Assembly (NCBI RefSeq): GCF_900091315.1
Contig: NZ_FLSP01000033.1
Coordinates: forward strand, 16,596 to 80,595
Direction of reading: 5' to 3'
DNA length: 64,000 nucleotides
DNA from: Streptomyces sp. DI166
GTDB lineage: Bacteria; Actinomycetota; Actinomycetes; Streptomycetales; Streptomycetaceae
This document shows, piece after piece, positions 17,923-26,495 of the stretch. The stretch's first letter is position 1. Each line of letters begins with the position of its first letter. The translations under genes were made by a program, and so were the position numbers. The notes under the pieces are model-generated. The model was given only the letters and a program-made list of their open reading frames with translations, had not been told where the DNA came from and searched no databases.

Positions 17923-18696
17923 TCAGGCGCCGTAGCGGCGGTGCCGGGCCGCGTAGTCGCGCAGCGCCCGCAGGAAGTCGACCTTGCGGAAGGCCGGCCA
18001 GAACACGTCGCAGAAGTAGTACTCGGAGTGCGCCGTCTGCCACAGCATGAATCCGGACAACCGCTGTTCGCCGCTGGTGCGGATGACCAGGTCGGGGTCG
18101 GGCTGGTCGCCGGTGTAGAGGTGGCGGCCGATCATGTCGATGTCGACGGAGTCGGCGAGCTTCTCCAGCGAGGTACCGCGCTCGGCCGCGTCGAGCAGCA
18201 TCGAGCGCACCGCGTCGGCGATCTCCTGCCGCCCGCCGTAGCCGATGGCGACGTTGACCACTATTCCGTCGACCTGCTCGGTCCGTTCCTCGGCCGCCTT
18301 GAGCGTGCTCTGCATCTGCGGCGGCAGCAGGTCCCGGGTGCCGACGTGGTGCACCCGCCAGCGGCCGTCGGCGGCGAGGCTGCGCACGACGTCCTCGATG
18401 ATGCCGAGCAGCGGGACGAGCTCCTCCTGCGGCCGGTCGAAGTTGTCCGTCGACAGCAGCCAGAGGGTGACGACCTTCACGTCCGTCTCGGAGCACCAGC
18501 CGAGGAACTCCTCGATCTTGTCCGCCCCGGCCCGGTGCCCGTGCACGGTCGTGGAACCGGCCGCCTTCGCCCAGCGGCGGTTGCCGTCCATGATGACGCC
18601 GATGTGCTGGGGCACCTGAGCGTGGTCCAGGTGACCCTCCACCCGGCGCGCGTATAGCCTGACCAGCAGGCCGCGCAGCTTGTCGCGCAGGTTCAC
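17923..18696 (-). CDS. uppS: isoprenyl (cis-prenyl) transferase, UppS family
   Basis: 257-residue cis-prenyltransferase. It condenses isopentenyl diphosphate onto a short allylic diphosphate and so provides the polyprenyl carrier lipid for wall synthesis; actinobacteria often have two, making different chain lengths. The signature HIGVIMDGNRRWA (31-43, catalytic Asp37), the H-x-x-G motif HGHRAGADKI, SxxN in LSTDNFDRP, and the C-terminal RTSGEQRLSGFMLWQTAHSE are all present. Cytosolic or membrane-associated. Chain length cannot be read from sequence alone. Confidence 0.95.
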   Translation of the reverse strand: MNLRDKLRGLLVRLYARRVEGHLDHAQVPQHIGVIMDGNRRWAKAAGSTTVHGHRAGADKIEEFLGWCSETDVKVVTLWLLSTDNFDRPQEELVPLLGIIEDVVRSLAADGRWRVHHVGTRDLLPPQMQSTLKAAEERTEQVDGIVVNVAIGYGGRQEIADAVRSMLLDAAERGTSLEKLADSVDIDMIGRHLYTGDQPDPDLVIRTSGEQRLSGFMLWQTAHSEYYFCDVFWPAFRKVDFLRALRDYAARHRRYGA

Positions 18697-18786
18697 GTGA
18701 ATGTCAGCCCCTCCGTGCGGATCCGGCCCGGCGGCGGTCCAGGGCCGAAGCCTACCTCCGCCCGGCGCGGGAACCGCCCACGGGTG

Positions 18787-19311
18787 TCAGGGGGTGCGGG
18801 GCCGGGTGAACCAGGCCCTGGCGTCGTCCCGGCGCAGCAGGATGAAGACGGTGAGGGCGGCGCCGAAGGGGATGATGCCGAGCAGTACCTGCATCTTCGA
18901 CAGCGCGACGACGGCGAAGAACATCTGAATGACGGCCAGCACCGTGGAGGCGCCACGGACGCCGCTGCGGCGGCTCGCGTAGAAGGAGGCGAGCAGCGCC
19001 ATGACCCACAGCATCAGGTAGCCGCCGGTGACGTACCCCGCCGCGTACGCGCTCCCGGCCGCGGCGGCGTGGAGCACGGAGACTCCCACGGTGACCCAGA
19101 GCACGATGCGCGCCGTGCGCACGGAGTCGGGCATGACGGCGGGGGCGTAGGGGAGCGGGGGGTATTGGCTGTACGGCGGTTGCTGGCCGTAGGGCGGTTG
19201 CTGACTGTACGGCGGTTGCTGGCCGTACGGCGCTTGCTGACCGTAGGACGGTTGCTGGCCGTAGGGCGGCTGCTGACCGTAGGGCGGTTGCTGCGGCGGT
19301 CCGAATGACAT
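18787..19311 (-). CDS. Gln/Pro/Tyr-repeat small membrane protein
   Basis: 174 residues of unknown function. The first 55 residues are a low-complexity cytosolic tail of seven-residue units of the QQPPYGQ / QQPPYSQ type, encoded by 21-base tandem repeats (about 19156-19293). Four hydrophobic helices follow (RIVLWVTVGVSVLHAAAAG, GGYLMLWVMALLASFYA, STVLAVIQMFFAVVAL, VLLGIIPFGAALTVFILL) and a short basic C-terminus. Such tails are common in Streptomyces membrane proteins and vary in length. A terminator-like hairpin lies just upstream in its leader. Confidence 0.8.
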   Translation of the reverse strand: MSFGPPQQPPYGQQPPYGQQPSYGQQAPYGQQPPYSQQPPYGQQPPYSQYPPLPYAPAVMPDSVRTARIVLWVTVGVSVLHAAAAGSAYAAGYVTGGYLMLWVMALLASFYASRRSGVRGASTVLAVIQMFFAVVALSKMQVLLGIIPFGAALTVFILLRRDDARAWFTRPRTP

Positions 19312-19928
19312 GTACCGGACCTTAACCGGGCAAGAAAAACGGGCCGGTCCGTGGGGGGGAGACGGACCGGCCCGAGGGGGGGTTTCCACCATAACCCTTC
19401 GTAAGTGATCCTGCGTGCATCGGCGCGCCACAACTACTCTCCGAAATCGGACGGCGACGCGTCGAGGTCCCCGGAGGGGCCTTTCCGGCGGGTGTTCATG
19501 GCCGGAACACAGCGGATTACCAGGGGAATCGAGCGGAACGCGAGGGGCTCTGGCCGGTTCGGGCGACATCCGTGACACACGGGGCGCGCCGGACACCCTT
19601 CCCTCCCCCGGGTGAACCGGCGGCGAACGTCGGCTTGACGGTGTGTACGGCACCGCGCAGCCCCCTCCACTGCGCGGTGCCGCCCGCGCAGCTTTGCTGA
19701 CGCGAATTACCTTGGTCTGAACTTACGCGAGATGTGCGTGAGACGCGAGCGACAAGCGATAACAATGTGGACAAGCCGTGAATCCTTGGATGCGAAGGCG
19801 GTACAGTGGCGCAGGTCACATTTACCCGATTTGCTCCTTTCGTCCGCACCAGGCTTTGAGGGCGCGGCGGACGGAACCTGGGGCCATAGCGGACACGGGC
19901 TGACCTACATGAGCCCTAATGTCGCCCC
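19312..19928. other. 617-base intergenic region
   Basis: No gene is supported here. Besides the hairpin at 19340-19374 it holds a less GC-rich stretch (19695-19800, with ACGC-N7-GCGT at about 19726-19740), a likely promoter region for the rightward AlkZ-like gene starting at 19929. No tRNA or repeated element was seen. Confidence 0.4.
19331..19374 (-). terminator. intrinsic terminator or attenuator in a leader
   Basis: Perfect 13-bp stem (19340-19352 with 19362-19374) with a nine-base loop. Read on the minus strand it is followed by TTTTTCTTG (19339-19331), a true U-tract, which is unusual for Streptomyces. It ends about 20 bases before the ATG of the repeat membrane protein at 19311, although no leftward gene lies upstream. 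It may be an attenuator or the end of a small RNA. Confidence 0.7.
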
Positions 19929-21092
19929 ATGACGGTGACCATCTCCTGGGAAGCGGCGAGCGCGCGGCGGCTCGAACGGCAGTTCCTGGCCAATCCGGCG
20001 ACGGGGGCCGCGGCCGTCCCCACCGTCGTGGCGAGCATGCTCGGCGCCCACGCCCAGGTGCTGTCCGCGGCCGAACTGTCGATCGGCGTCCGCATCACCG
20101 GGGCAACCCGCACCGACGTACGCGCCGCACTGTGGGAGCACCGCACCCTGTTGAAGACCCACGGCCCGCGCGGCACGGTCCACCTCCTCCCCACCCGCGA
20201 CCTCCCCCTGTGGACCTCGGCCCTGCCCGCGATCCCGTCCGGCGCGGGCCCGTTCGCCCCCGAGGTACGGGTTACGGAGCAACAGGCGCAGCAGATCGTG
20301 ACGGCGATCGAGGACGCCCTCGACGGCGCCTGCCTCACCATCGACGAACTGAGCGACAAGGTCGTCGCCCGCACCGGCCCCTGGGCCGGCGACCCGGTCA
20401 TGCCCGCCTTCCAGGGCATGTGGCCGCGCTGGCGCCAGGTCCTTCACCGCGCGGGCCAGTCCGGCGCCCTGTGCTTCGGCCCCGACCGCGGCCGCAAGGT
20501 CACCTACACCCGCCCGCCCCGCTTCGACCCCCTCCCCGCCACGGAGGCGGTCCCCGCACTGCTCCTCCGCTATCTGCACGCCTACGGCCCCGCGACCCCG
20601 GCGTACTTCGCCAAGTGGCTGGCGGCACCGACGGCATGGGCGGCCCGGCTCTTCGAGGAGCAGGCAGCGAGCGGCGCGATCGAGGAGGTCGGCTTCGAGG
20701 GCGCGTCGGCGTGGGTGGCCGCGGGCGACACGGAGTTCCCGTCGCAGGGGTGGCGGGGGGTACGACTGCTCCCCTACTTCGACGCGTACGGCATCGCCGC
20801 GCAGCCCAGGGAGTCGCTGTTCCCCGGAGAGGCGTACGGCAGGGCGCTGGCGCGTGGCCAGGCCGGCAACTATCCGGTGCTGCTGGTGGACGGGGCCGTG
20901 GCCGGGGTGTGGCATCTGCGCAGGCAGGGGAAGCGGGCGGTGGTGACGGTGGAGGTGCTGGGGTCCTCGTCAGGTGCCTTGAAGGCCCGGCAGGAGGAGG
21001 CGCTGGCCGAGCAGGTGGATCGGCTGGGCGAAGTACTGGGGATGCGACCGGAGTTGGTACGGGGAGAGGTGAGGGTGGGGCCGCACGCGTAG
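19929..21092 (+). CDS. winged-helix AlkZ-like protein (HTH_42 family)
   Basis: 387 residues of the HTH_42/AlkZ superfamily of winged-helix proteins, which includes DNA glycosylases that unhook bulky or crosslinked adducts. The N-terminal region reads VASMLGAHAQVLSAAELSIGVR. The position that in AlkZ carries the catalytic Q-x-Q reads H-A-Q here, so catalytic ability is uncertain, though H-x-Q variants are known among Streptomyces paralogues. Other family landmarks are THGPRGTVHLLPTRDLPLW and VRLLPYFDAYGI near residue 280. It starts at ATG 19929 and is a stand-alone gene, convergent with the methyltransferase gene. Confidence 0.8.
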   Translation: MTVTISWEAASARRLERQFLANPATGAAAVPTVVASMLGAHAQVLSAAELSIGVRITGATRTDVRAALWEHRTLLKTHGPRGTVHLLPTRDLPLWTSALPAIPSGAGPFAPEVRVTEQQAQQIVTAIEDALDGACLTIDELSDKVVARTGPWAGDPVMPAFQGMWPRWRQVLHRAGQSGALCFGPDRGRKVTYTRPPRFDPLPATEAVPALLLRYLHAYGPATPAYFAKWLAAPTAWAARLFEEQAASGAIEEVGFEGASAWVAAGDTEFPSQGWRGVRLLPYFDAYGIAAQPRESLFPGEAYGRALARGQAGNYPVLLVDGAVAGVWHLRRQGKRAVVTVEVLGSSSGALKARQEEALAEQVDRLGEVLGMRPELVRGEVRVGPHA

Positions 21093-21115
21093 CCGCGCCG
21101 GATCCGCCGGCTTTC

Positions 21116-21922
21116 TCAGCGGGGCGTGTGGCGCCTACCGGGCTTATGGGCCACGAAGAGGTGTCGGGTGCTGTGGGTGACGAAGGCACCGTCGCTCTGG
21201 ATCCGCTCGTGCAGGGCGCGGAGCTGGGGCTCGTACGCCTCGACGGTGAAGCCGGGCACCATCCAGATCACCTTGCGCAGGAAGTGCACGACCGCGGCGA
21301 TGTCGTAGAACTCCATGCGCAGTTCCTCGGCCCGCAGGTCTTCGATCTCCAGCCCGGCGGCTTCGGCGGCGGCGCGTTCGCGCTCGGGATGCCGTGCCTC
21401 GCGTACGTCCCCGTCCTGCGGCCCGAGGAAGTACTCGACGAGCTCGAAGGCGCTGTGGGGCCCGACGTGTTGGGCGAAGTAGACCCCACCGGGCCGGAGC
21501 ACCCGGACGATCTCCTCCCAGTGGGCGCGGACCGGGTGCCGGCTGCTGACCAGATCGAAGGTGTCGTCGGCGAACGGAAGCGGATCGGGCTCGGGCGAGG
21601 CGACGACGGCGACACCGCGCGGGGCGAGCAGGGCCGTGGCCTTGGCGATGTTGGGCGGCCAGCCCTCGGTGGCGACGGTGAGCACGGGGGCCTTGGACGC
21701 CCGTGCGAGGGCGAAGTCGAGCACTTCCCCTCCCCCGGTCTGCAGATCGAGCGCGGCACGGGCGCCCGCGAGCCGCGTACTGAGGGAGACGGCGTACCCC
21801 CAGCTGGGCCGCGCCTCGGTAGCGCGCCCCCGGAACCAGGAGAAGTCCCACCCCTCCGTGGGCACGGCGGCACCCTCGGCGACAAGCTCCTCGAAGGTAC
21901 GGCTGGATTGGTCGTGGCCCAT
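21116..21922 (-). CDS. class I SAM-dependent methyltransferase
   Basis: 268 residues. The Rossmann-type SAM-binding core has motif I as ALDLQTGGGEVLDFAL, then VATEGWPPNIAKA, the acidic post-I region EPDPLPFADDTFDLVSSRH, and IVRVLRPGGVYFAQHVG. The C-terminus (VVHFLRKVIWMVPGFTVEAY) is typical of the Methyltransf_11 group near DinB genes in actinobacteria. The methyl acceptor is unknown. It is divergent from the DinB gene with a 50-base gap, so the promoters are probably shared. Confidence 0.85.
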   Translation of the reverse strand: MGHDQSSRTFEELVAEGAAVPTEGWDFSWFRGRATEARPSWGYAVSLSTRLAGARAALDLQTGGGEVLDFALARASKAPVLTVATEGWPPNIAKATALLAPRGVAVVASPEPDPLPFADDTFDLVSSRHPVRAHWEEIVRVLRPGGVYFAQHVGPHSAFELVEYFLGPQDGDVREARHPERERAAAEAAGLEIEDLRAEELRMEFYDIAAVVHFLRKVIWMVPGFTVEAYEPQLRALHERIQSDGAFVTHSTRHLFVAHKPGRRHTPR

Positions 21923-21972
21923 GCGCCAATGATCGCAAGGGGGTGTCGGAGGCCGCTGCTAATTTCCGAGGC

Positions 21973-22476
21973 ATGGCGAACCCTGAGAGCACGCAGTCCG
22001 ACCTGTCGTACACGGCGGGCGACAAGGAGACACTGCACGCGAGCCTGAACAGGATGCGGAACGCGGTGCTGTCGAAACTGGAGGGCCTGGACGACGAACA
22101 ACTGCGCCGCCCGCTCACCCCGTCCGGCACAAACCTGCTGGGCCTGGTCAAGCACCTGGGTTCGGTGGAGTACGGCTGGTTCGTCTCGGCCTTCGGCGGC
22201 GAGGTGGAGCCGCTGTGGTTCGACCCGTACAGCGACCAGGACATGCGCGCCGACCAGGGCGAGACGACCCAGCAGATCATCGACTTCTACGGCCGCGCCC
22301 GCGCCGCCGCCGACCGCACGATCGACGAACGGTCACTGGACGACGTGGGCCGGCCGGACTGGCGGGACCATGATGTGTCCCTGCGCTGGGTCCTGGTCCA
22401 CATGATCGAGGAGACGGCTCGGCACGCGGGACACATGGACATCGTGCGGGAGCTGATCGACGGGGCGGTGGGTTAG
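21973..22476 (+). CDS. DinB-family (DUF664) protein
   Basis: 167-residue four-helix bundle of the DinB/DUF664 type. The metal-binding histidines appear as GLVKHLGSVEYGW (first), and in the C-terminal helix VLVHMIEETARHAGHMDIVREL (H-x3-E, H-x2-H), as in bacillithiol/mycothiol-dependent transferases. A thiol-transferase role using mycothiol is therefore plausible but unproven. ATG 21973 is preferred; an in-frame GTG at 21943 would add ten residues. Confidence 0.85.
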   Translation: MANPESTQSDLSYTAGDKETLHASLNRMRNAVLSKLEGLDDEQLRRPLTPSGTNLLGLVKHLGSVEYGWFVSAFGGEVEPLWFDPYSDQDMRADQGETTQQIIDFYGRARAAADRTIDERSLDDVGRPDWRDHDVSLRWVLVHMIEETARHAGHMDIVRELIDGAVG

Positions 22477-22494
22477 GGGGCTTGTACAGAGCTT

Positions 22495-23373
22495 CTACGG
22501 CGATACGAGCGGCCGTACGTCCTCGGCGACGAACCGCACGAACCCGGCGGGGTCGGGCTCGTCCCCCGCCGGCTGGAGCACGACCGTATCGGCACCGGCT
22601 TCCGCCATCCGCTGTACGGCCTCGGCGACTGCGTGGGCCTCCCCGGCGACCCCGATCCCGGGCACGTCGGCGAGCCCTTCCTCGGCGAGTTCCTTGTGCA
22701 GCCGCTCGGCGGCGCCGGGACCGGTGGCGGCGAGCAGATAGACGGTGAGGGGGTGCGGCTCACCGGTACGCGAGGCGGCTTCCCGGCCTTGCTGGATGAG
22801 TTCCTTCGCTTGCCGCACCTGGTCCACCGAATGGGAGGCGGTGAGCAGCGTCCCGTCGGCGGCCTCACCGGAGAGCCGGAGCGAACGGGGCCCGGTGACA
22901 CCGGCGAGCACGGGGACGGGGTGGGCGGGCGGCCAGTCGAGAGCGACGCCGTCCAGCCGGACGTACCGCCCTTGCGTACTGACCTGCTCCCCGCGCAACA
23001 GGGCACGCAGCGCGTGCAGATGCTCCCGCAGGAGGGTGAGCGGCGACTCGACGCGGGCGCCGACCTGCTCCATCCACTCCTGCACTCCGTGCCCGACGGT
23101 GATGACGGCACGGCCGGGGAACATCCGCTCCAGCGTGGCGACTTCCATCGCGGTCACGGCAACGTTCCGCAACGGCACGGGCAACAGCCCGATCCCGACC
23201 TTCACCCGCTCGGTCCAGGCCAACACGGCAGCCGCCGCGGAAACCCCACCCTCCCGGAAACAGTCCTCCCACACCCACAGCTCCTCAAGCCCGGAGGCAT
23301 CGGCGAGCCGGGCGATGGGGCGGAGGTCTTCTGGGGGGAGTTGGGGGCGGAAGATTGCGCCTAGGTGGGTCAT
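22495..23373 (-). CDS. LLM-class (luciferase-like) F420-dependent oxidoreductase
   Basis: 292-residue TIM-barrel oxidoreductase of the bacterial luciferase superfamily, probably using F420 or FMN. Typical segments are GLEELWVWEDCFREGG, KVGIGLLPVPLRNVAVTAME, FPGRAVITVGHGVQEWMEQVG, VPVLAGVTGPRSLRLSGEAADG and the C-terminal ADTVVLQPAGDEPDPAGFVRFV. ATG 23373 follows a GTAGGAA site. Substrate unknown. It is tail-to-tail with the DinB gene. Confidence 0.87.
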   Translation of the reverse strand: MTHLGAIFRPQLPPEDLRPIARLADASGLEELWVWEDCFREGGVSAAAAVLAWTERVKVGIGLLPVPLRNVAVTAMEVATLERMFPGRAVITVGHGVQEWMEQVGARVESPLTLLREHLHALRALLRGEQVSTQGRYVRLDGVALDWPPAHPVPVLAGVTGPRSLRLSGEAADGTLLTASHSVDQVRQAKELIQQGREAASRTGEPHPLTVYLLAATGPGAAERLHKELAEEGLADVPGIGVAGEAHAVAEAVQRMAEAGADTVVLQPAGDEPDPAGFVRFVAEDVRPLVSP

Positions 23374-23430
23374 GGGGGTGTTCCTACCCCGGTCGTCGGC
23401 GACGAACAACGCGATTACGCCAGCGGATGC

Positions 23431-24102
23431 TCACCCCAACGGCCGCTCAAAACTGACCGTCTCGACGATCCGGTGGAGGATCGCACGGTACTCGGCGCGG
23501 CGGGCCAGGGCGGTGGTGCCGAGGGTGAGTACGGCGAGGCGCTTGCAGTCGGGGTGGGGGATGTGGGCTCGGATCTGACGGAGGGGTGTGGGGAGCGAGG
23601 ACGAGGGGACTGATGTGGACTCGGTGAGGGTGACGGGTCCGCAGGGAAGTTCCAGGTACTCGATGTGGGCGTCTTCGCTGGCGGATGCGGCGGCGCGGGC
23701 CGCGGTGACGCCGCGCGGGGTGGTGGCGATCTGCCGCCAGGAGACGGTGAAGAAGGAAAGAAGGGGTTCGGGGGCCGCATTGACGGCCACGTCGTCCCGA
23801 TGGAGCCCGATCGAGCAGTGAACGGTGCCGGTCTCCTGTAGTGCAGCGAGGAGTTGCTGGCCTGCGGCGACGTGGGCGATGAACTGGAGGCGGTGCAGTT
23901 CGTTCGGGGCGGAGTTCAGGAAGGGCTCGACGGTGGCCCGTAAGGCATGGGCTGCCTCCGAGCCGGGCTCGGGGAGCAGGGCGTCGAGGGGCAGCGGAAG
24001 GAAGCCGGGCGGTTCGGCGAACCAGAGCTCCGCGTGGGGGTCCTGCGCGGAGTCATCGATGACGATGGTGGGGGTGGGTGCGGCTGCGTCGGCGGTGCTC
24101 AT
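23431..24102 (-). CDS. uncharacterised protein of a WXG-linked cassette (contains a TTA codon)
   Basis: 223 residues, no signal or membrane segment. A repeated-strand C-terminal half reads IEYLELPCGPVTLTES, IRAHIPHPDCKRLAVLTLGT and YRAILHRIVETVSFERPL. It resembles the product of 26496-27074 in spacing and pattern (VLELPAGTVVQTRTET, VHMPGNVGYLHLSFSVPL, CEAIAHSLRWV), so I infer distant paralogy. Leu54 is encoded by TTA (23941-23943), so translation should need the bldA tRNA. Its ATG overlaps the stop of the upstream membrane protein gene (ATGA). Last gene of the cassette. It could be an accessory, chaperone or immunity protein. Confidence 0.7.
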   Translation of the reverse strand: MSTADAAAPTPTIVIDDSAQDPHAELWFAEPPGFLPLPLDALLPEPGSEAAHALRATVEPFLNSAPNELHRLQFIAHVAAGQQLLAALQETGTVHCSIGLHRDDVAVNAAPEPLLSFFTVSWRQIATTPRGVTAARAAASASEDAHIEYLELPCGPVTLTESTSVPSSSLPTPLRQIRAHIPHPDCKRLAVLTLGTTALARRAEYRAILHRIVETVSFERPLG

Positions 24103-24827
24103 GACTCCTGTCCGGCGGGGGTGGCGGCCGGTACGTTCGGGAGGTACCGGGCTCCGGCTCGTCGTGCGCGCTCGATGTCGGCCGGCGTGACATCGGGCCA
24201 CTCCGGCCGGGTGGCCCGGGCCTCGAAGGCGGACGGCCGGTAGAGGAAGTGCAGCCGCCTGGGCGCGGCGCCGTGCCGCCCGGTCACGGCCACGACGCCC
24301 AGGAACCGGGGGTCACCGGCGAACCACAGCGGCTCCAGTGCGGCCTTGAGGTCGGGCTTCGTACGCGGCCCACCGATGTGGCGGAGCCACCAGTAGGCAC
24401 GGAAGTGTTTGACGAACGTGAGCGGGATTCCCTTCCTTCCTCGCCCGCTGGGATCCGGGAACTCGATCCAGATACCGCCGTCCTCGGCGTGGGGGTGTTC
24501 GTCGAGTCCGCGGGGGGTGTTGGGGAGGAGTTGCCAGGGGTAGTGCTGGAGGACTCGAAGGGTGCGGATGGTGGTGGGGAGGTGGCGGAGTTGGAGGATG
24601 GTTCGGTACATCGCGTAGCAAAGGGGAAACGCGAACAGAAGGGCGAACCCAGGGGTCAGGTAGACGACCAGGACATAGAGAAGGCCGATCCATGTGGCGG
24701 GCCATCCGACGAGGCCGAGCAGGTGACGGGCCACATACGCCCGCCATGCCCTGCGGGTCGGCGGGTGATCCCAGGCAGTACAGCAGTCGGGGGGGTGCAC
24801 AGGTTTGCTCTCTCCGTCAGAAGACAT
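24099..24827 (-). CDS. membrane protein of the WXG-linked cassette
   Basis: 242 residues. Two adjacent hydrophobic helices near 40-75 (GLVGWPATWIGLLYVLVVYL, PGFALLFAFPLCYAMY) are followed by a cytosolic C-terminal domain of about 160 residues rich in Arg, His and Trp (KHFRAYWWLRHIGG, HFLYRPSAFEARATRPEWPDV). It overlaps both neighbours, by 11 bases upstream and by ATGA downstream. It may be an immunity or anchoring partner of the upstream WXG-type protein. The family is not recognised. Confidence 0.7.
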   Translation of the reverse strand: MSSDGESKPVHPPDCCTAWDHPPTRRAWRAYVARHLLGLVGWPATWIGLLYVLVVYLTPGFALLFAFPLCYAMYRTILQLRHLPTTIRTLRVLQHYPWQLLPNTPRGLDEHPHAEDGGIWIEFPDPSGRGRKGIPLTFVKHFRAYWWLRHIGGPRTKPDLKAALEPLWFAGDPRFLGVVAVTGRHGAAPRRLHFLYRPSAFEARATRPEWPDVTPADIERARRAGARYLPNVPAATPAGQES

Positions 24828-26097
24828 GGCGCGCCAGGCTGTAGAGACCTCCGGTATCGAGTACCAGGCGTGATCCGTCGATGCCGGCAACGGCACCGTC
24901 CTTGATCCCGTCGTCATCCGCGTCCACAACCTTGTTGTAGAGGCCGAATCCCCCCGTGCCCACGCCGACGAGGCCGGACGCGCCCTGTACAGCCTTGGCG
25001 GCCCGTTCCGGATCGGCCAGACCGCGCACCGCCCTGAGAAACAGCGGGTTGTCCAACTGGGCCACCGCTTTCGCCTCGTCCATCGTCTTGGTGCCGTAGA
25101 GGGCCACCTTCTCGCCGAGGCTGAGCACTTCGGTGCTGCGGAGAGCTGCCTGCACTCCGGTGTACGCGCCTTTGCCGATCGCGCCGACGCCCGGGAACGC
25201 GCCTGCGGCGTCCGCCCCCACCGAAACGAGATTGCTCCAGAAGTCGGCATCGATCTCACCCTTGGTGAAGCCGTCCTTCAACGACGCCCAAGTCTCCGCG
25301 TCGGAGAGCCGGAGGGTCAGCCCCGAAAGACTGACAGCCGAAGCCCCCAACATCAGAACCCCCACCGTCGCGAGGCTCCATCCCAACGGCCCGGAGAGAA
25401 GCAGTGCCGCCACAGCGATCGTGCCTGCCAGGAAGCTGAGGACGTCCGGGAGGTTCTCGCCCAGCCAGTCGAGCGCGTCGTCGAACCACCCCGGCTCATT
25501 AGGCGCCAGCTTCTGCGTTGCTTCCCGGATCTTCTGGGCCCGATGTTTTGCCCTGGCCTCGTGCTCCCCGGCCAGCCGCCGAGCCCGCCCGAGCACCCGG
25601 TCCAACTCCGACTGTGCCTCTTCGACAACCGCCTCGGACTTCCCCTCCGCACGCTTCACCGCGTCGCGGGCATCCCGAGCGTCGTCCTCAAGCCGCTTGG
25701 CCCGCGCTTGGAAGTCGTCGAGCTCCCCCTCCCACCGAGTGAGCTGCTTGGCCGCTTTCCGCAAGGAGCGTGCCGCGTTCTTCAAGTTCCGCGGCAACGG
25801 CCCGCCGTCGAGCTGCTCGCGAAAGGCGACAGCGGCGTCGCCCTTCCAGTAACTGCCGTCAAGCAGCTTGGTGACGAGGTCGTACGCCTCCTCCAGGACC
25901 GACGCGCAGTCGCCCAGCTTTCGATACAGCTCCCGAACGGTCTCCGTACTGCCGGGAACGGGATTGAACCCGACGTGTGGGTAGTGCGGATTGGGAATGA
26001 CGGGCGCCGACTTGAGCCCTTGCGGCTTGTCGAGATCGGCGAGGGCCTGAGGGCTGAGCGCGGCGCCGGTCTGCTCGGTACCGGGGGCGTAGGTCAC
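24817..26097 (-). CDS. large WXG-type coiled-coil protein, putative type VII-like secreted effector or scaffold
   Basis: 426 residues. A W-x-G turn (SYWKGDAAVAF, about 83-93) sits between two helical stretches, as in WXG100/LXG proteins. A long charged coiled coil follows (110-195: LRKAAKQLTRWEGELDDFQ, LEDDARDARDAVKRAEGKSE). A hydrophobic pair lies near 219-262 (LSFLAGTIAVAALLLSG, LATVGVLMLGASAVSLSG), then a Gly/Ala-rich tail with a D-x-D-x-D-G-type motif in VDADDDGIKDG near 400. No catalytic toxin domain is recognised. The start overlaps the small WXG-like gene (ATGA), the usual effector-partner arrangement. Confidence 0.75.
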   Translation of the reverse strand: MTYAPGTEQTGAALSPQALADLDKPQGLKSAPVIPNPHYPHVGFNPVPGSTETVRELYRKLGDCASVLEEAYDLVTKLLDGSYWKGDAAVAFREQLDGGPLPRNLKNAARSLRKAAKQLTRWEGELDDFQARAKRLEDDARDARDAVKRAEGKSEAVVEEAQSELDRVLGRARRLAGEHEARAKHRAQKIREATQKLAPNEPGWFDDALDWLGENLPDVLSFLAGTIAVAALLLSGPLGWSLATVGVLMLGASAVSLSGLTLRLSDAETWASLKDGFTKGEIDADFWSNLVSVGADAAGAFPGVGAIGKGAYTGVQAALRSTEVLSLGEKVALYGTKTMDEAKAVAQLDNPLFLRAVRGLADPERAAKAVQGASGLVGVGTGGFGLYNKVVDADDDGIKDGAVAGIDGSRLVLDTGGLYSLARHVF

Positions 26098-26393
26098 TTC
26101 CGCCCGGCCTTGCTCAGCGCGGCCTCCAGGGCCTCGTCGACCTCCAGATAGCTGTCCCGGCTCTTCCCGATGATCTCGGCGAGATCCTGGGTCTGCTTGC
26201 CGATCTCCTCGGCGCCGTACTTCCAGTCCTCCTGAAAGTCCTCGCAGGCACAGTCGAGGTCGTCGGTCCCGAGTCCGGTCACGGTGGAGTCCAGCAACGC
26301 CTTGCGCACCCCGTTGAGCGAACTGACCGACTTCCGCAACGACCCCATGAACCGAGTCAGCTCATCCCCGTCCACCACCAGCCGCTCCGCCAC
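26094..26393 (-). CDS. small WXG100-like helical partner protein
   Basis: 99 residues, predicted helical hairpin: helix DELTRFMGSLRKSVSSLNGVRKAL, a turn near GLGTDDLD, then CEDFQEDWKYGAEEIGKQTQDLAEIIG and a third helix SYLEVDEALEAALSK. Size, helix lengths and overlap with a larger WXG protein fit the ESAT-6/WXG100 partner role, though the turn is not a classic W-x-G. I chose GTG 26393 because AAGGGGAG lies just upstream. First gene of the right-hand half of the cassette. Confidence 0.75.
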   Translation of the reverse strand: MAERLVVDGDELTRFMGSLRKSVSSLNGVRKALLDSTVTGLGTDDLDCACEDFQEDWKYGAEEIGKQTQDLAEIIGKSRDSYLEVDEALEAALSKAGRK

Positions 26394-26495
26394 GCGTCTC
26401 CCCTTCCACGCACCTCCGGCACCGCTTGAAGGAACGACGGGGCGAGCCATTCGTGACGCTGGAGGGGGTGGTCCGCCCGGAAGGGGGAGCGGGTT

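Noticed and set aside
24817..26097. toxin domain at the C-terminus of the WXG-type protein
   Set aside because: No catalytic motif is recognisable; the tail is Gly/Ala-rich with one D-x-D-x-D-G-type motif, so no toxin is claimed.
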